This document shows, one piece after another, positions 5,560-5,924 of a stretch of DNA of 5,924 bases. Both the position numbers and the translations under genes were made by a program. The first letter of the stretch is position 1. The number at the start of each line of letters is the position of its first letter. The stretch lies in the NCBI GenBank assembly GCA_003449595.1, contig DMHB01000324.1, forward strand, positions 1-5,924. Direction: 5' to 3'. Source of the DNA: Microscillaceae bacterium (lineage in GTDB: Bacteria; Bacteroidota; Bacteroidia; Cytophagales; Microscillaceae). Below the pieces are notes generated by a model that was not told where the DNA came from, made no database searches, and saw nothing but the letters and a program-made list of their open reading frames with translations.

Positions 5560-5924
5560 ATGGAAACCTCCTCAACACATCATTACACAGTCGATTTAGC
5601 TTGGACAACAGAGCGCAAAGGTGTTTTATCGTCCGAATCGCTTCAGCAAAGCTTTGAAGTAGCCACGCCGCCCGATTTCCCGAAAGGGCATCCGGGTATT
5701 TGGTCTCCCGAGCATCTATTCATCGCCTCGGCCTCCAGTTGTTTGATGACTACTTTTTTGGCAGTCGCCGAAAATTTTAAATTGCCGTTTACTGCTTTTG
5801 CTTGCCCGGCAGAGGGGCAGTTAGATACTGTCGAGGGGCGTCTGGTGGTGAGTCAAATTATATTAAAGCCCTTGGTAAAAGTAAACAACGAAGAAGATAT
5901 TGCCTTGGCACATAAAGTATTACA
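5560..5924 (+). CDS. OsmC-family protein, 3' end cut by window
   Basis: The first 121 codons are present; the gene continues past the window. OsmC and Ohr proteins are cytoplasmic thiol peroxidases that reduce organic hydroperoxides. The catalytic residues expected in the first half are at their family positions: Arg19 (TERKG), Glu51 in WSPEHLF and Cys61 in ASASSCLMTTF. The resolving cysteine is expected some 60-70 residues after Cys61, just beyond the window end, so it cannot be checked. Cys82 (FACPAEG) is an additional cysteine, not the usual resolving one. The N-terminus starts METSSTHHYTVDLAW, leading straight into the first strand. It follows the ArsR-type gene by 119 bp on the same strand, and that gap holds a copy of the candidate operator, suggesting regulation by its neighbour. 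Confidence 0.92.
   Translation, partial: METSSTHHYTVDLAWTTERKGVLSSESLQQSFEVATPPDFPKGHPGIWSPEHLFIASASSCLMTTFLAVAENFKLPFTAFACPAEGQLDTVEGRLVVSQIILKPLVKVNNEEDIALAHKVL

Noticed and set aside
1..5924. Mobile elements, CRISPR arrays, tRNA or rRNA genes
   Set aside because: None seen: no transposase or integrase coding sequence, no regular spacer array, no cloverleaf or rRNA-like stretch on either strand.

Overview
The window looks like ordinary chromosomal DNA from a member of the Bacteroidota, probably a Cytophagales-like lineage. The grounds are the moderate-to-low GC content, candidate -7 boxes of the TAnnTTTG type with a TTG about 20 bp upstream, the near absence of purine-rich Shine-Dalgarno sequences, and outer-membrane barrel proteins of kinds common in that phylum. 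No phage, transposase, CRISPR array, tRNA or rRNA is visible. The assignment rests on sequence character only, with no database search.

Left part (1-2487, all minus strand). A 264-codon DUF6089/PorG-like outer-membrane barrel gene (start 2487) is followed by a 140-codon gene of unknown function with an acidic patch. Next comes a 266-codon secreted barrel-like protein, and then a doubtful 37-codon ORF ending at base 9. The gaps are about 100, 101 and 146 bp, so these may be separate transcription units. The last gap holds a nested inverted repeat (182-241), and the gap before the 140-codon gene holds a perfect 12-bp palindrome (1609-1620).

Middle part (2630-3944). A small NTF2/DUF4440-type lipoprotein gene on the plus strand runs tail to tail into the methylmalonyl-CoA epimerase gene (mce, minus strand), and their TAA stop codons overlap in the palindrome TTAA. 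Divergent from mce is an A-type Fe-S carrier gene (HesB/IscA/SufA family, plus strand). It ends before a good intrinsic terminator (4016-4047), which lies between it and a convergent gene.

Right part (4068-5924). An epoxide-hydrolase-like alpha/beta hydrolase gene (minus) is divergent from a small ArsR-family winged-helix repressor gene (plus). The repressor is followed by an OsmC-family thiol peroxidase gene that is cut by the window end. The repressor lacks the classical ELCVCDL metal site but has a C-x3-C pair in its last helix. A 13-bp element (12 of 13 identical) occurs just upstream of both arsR-like and osmC-like genes. A small redox or electrophile-responsive regulon is a reasonable hypothesis, not a demonstrated one.

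No clearly novel multi-gene system is visible. The best leads are the ArsR/OsmC/hydrolase cluster with its shared candidate operator, and the nested inverted repeat next to the short ORF.
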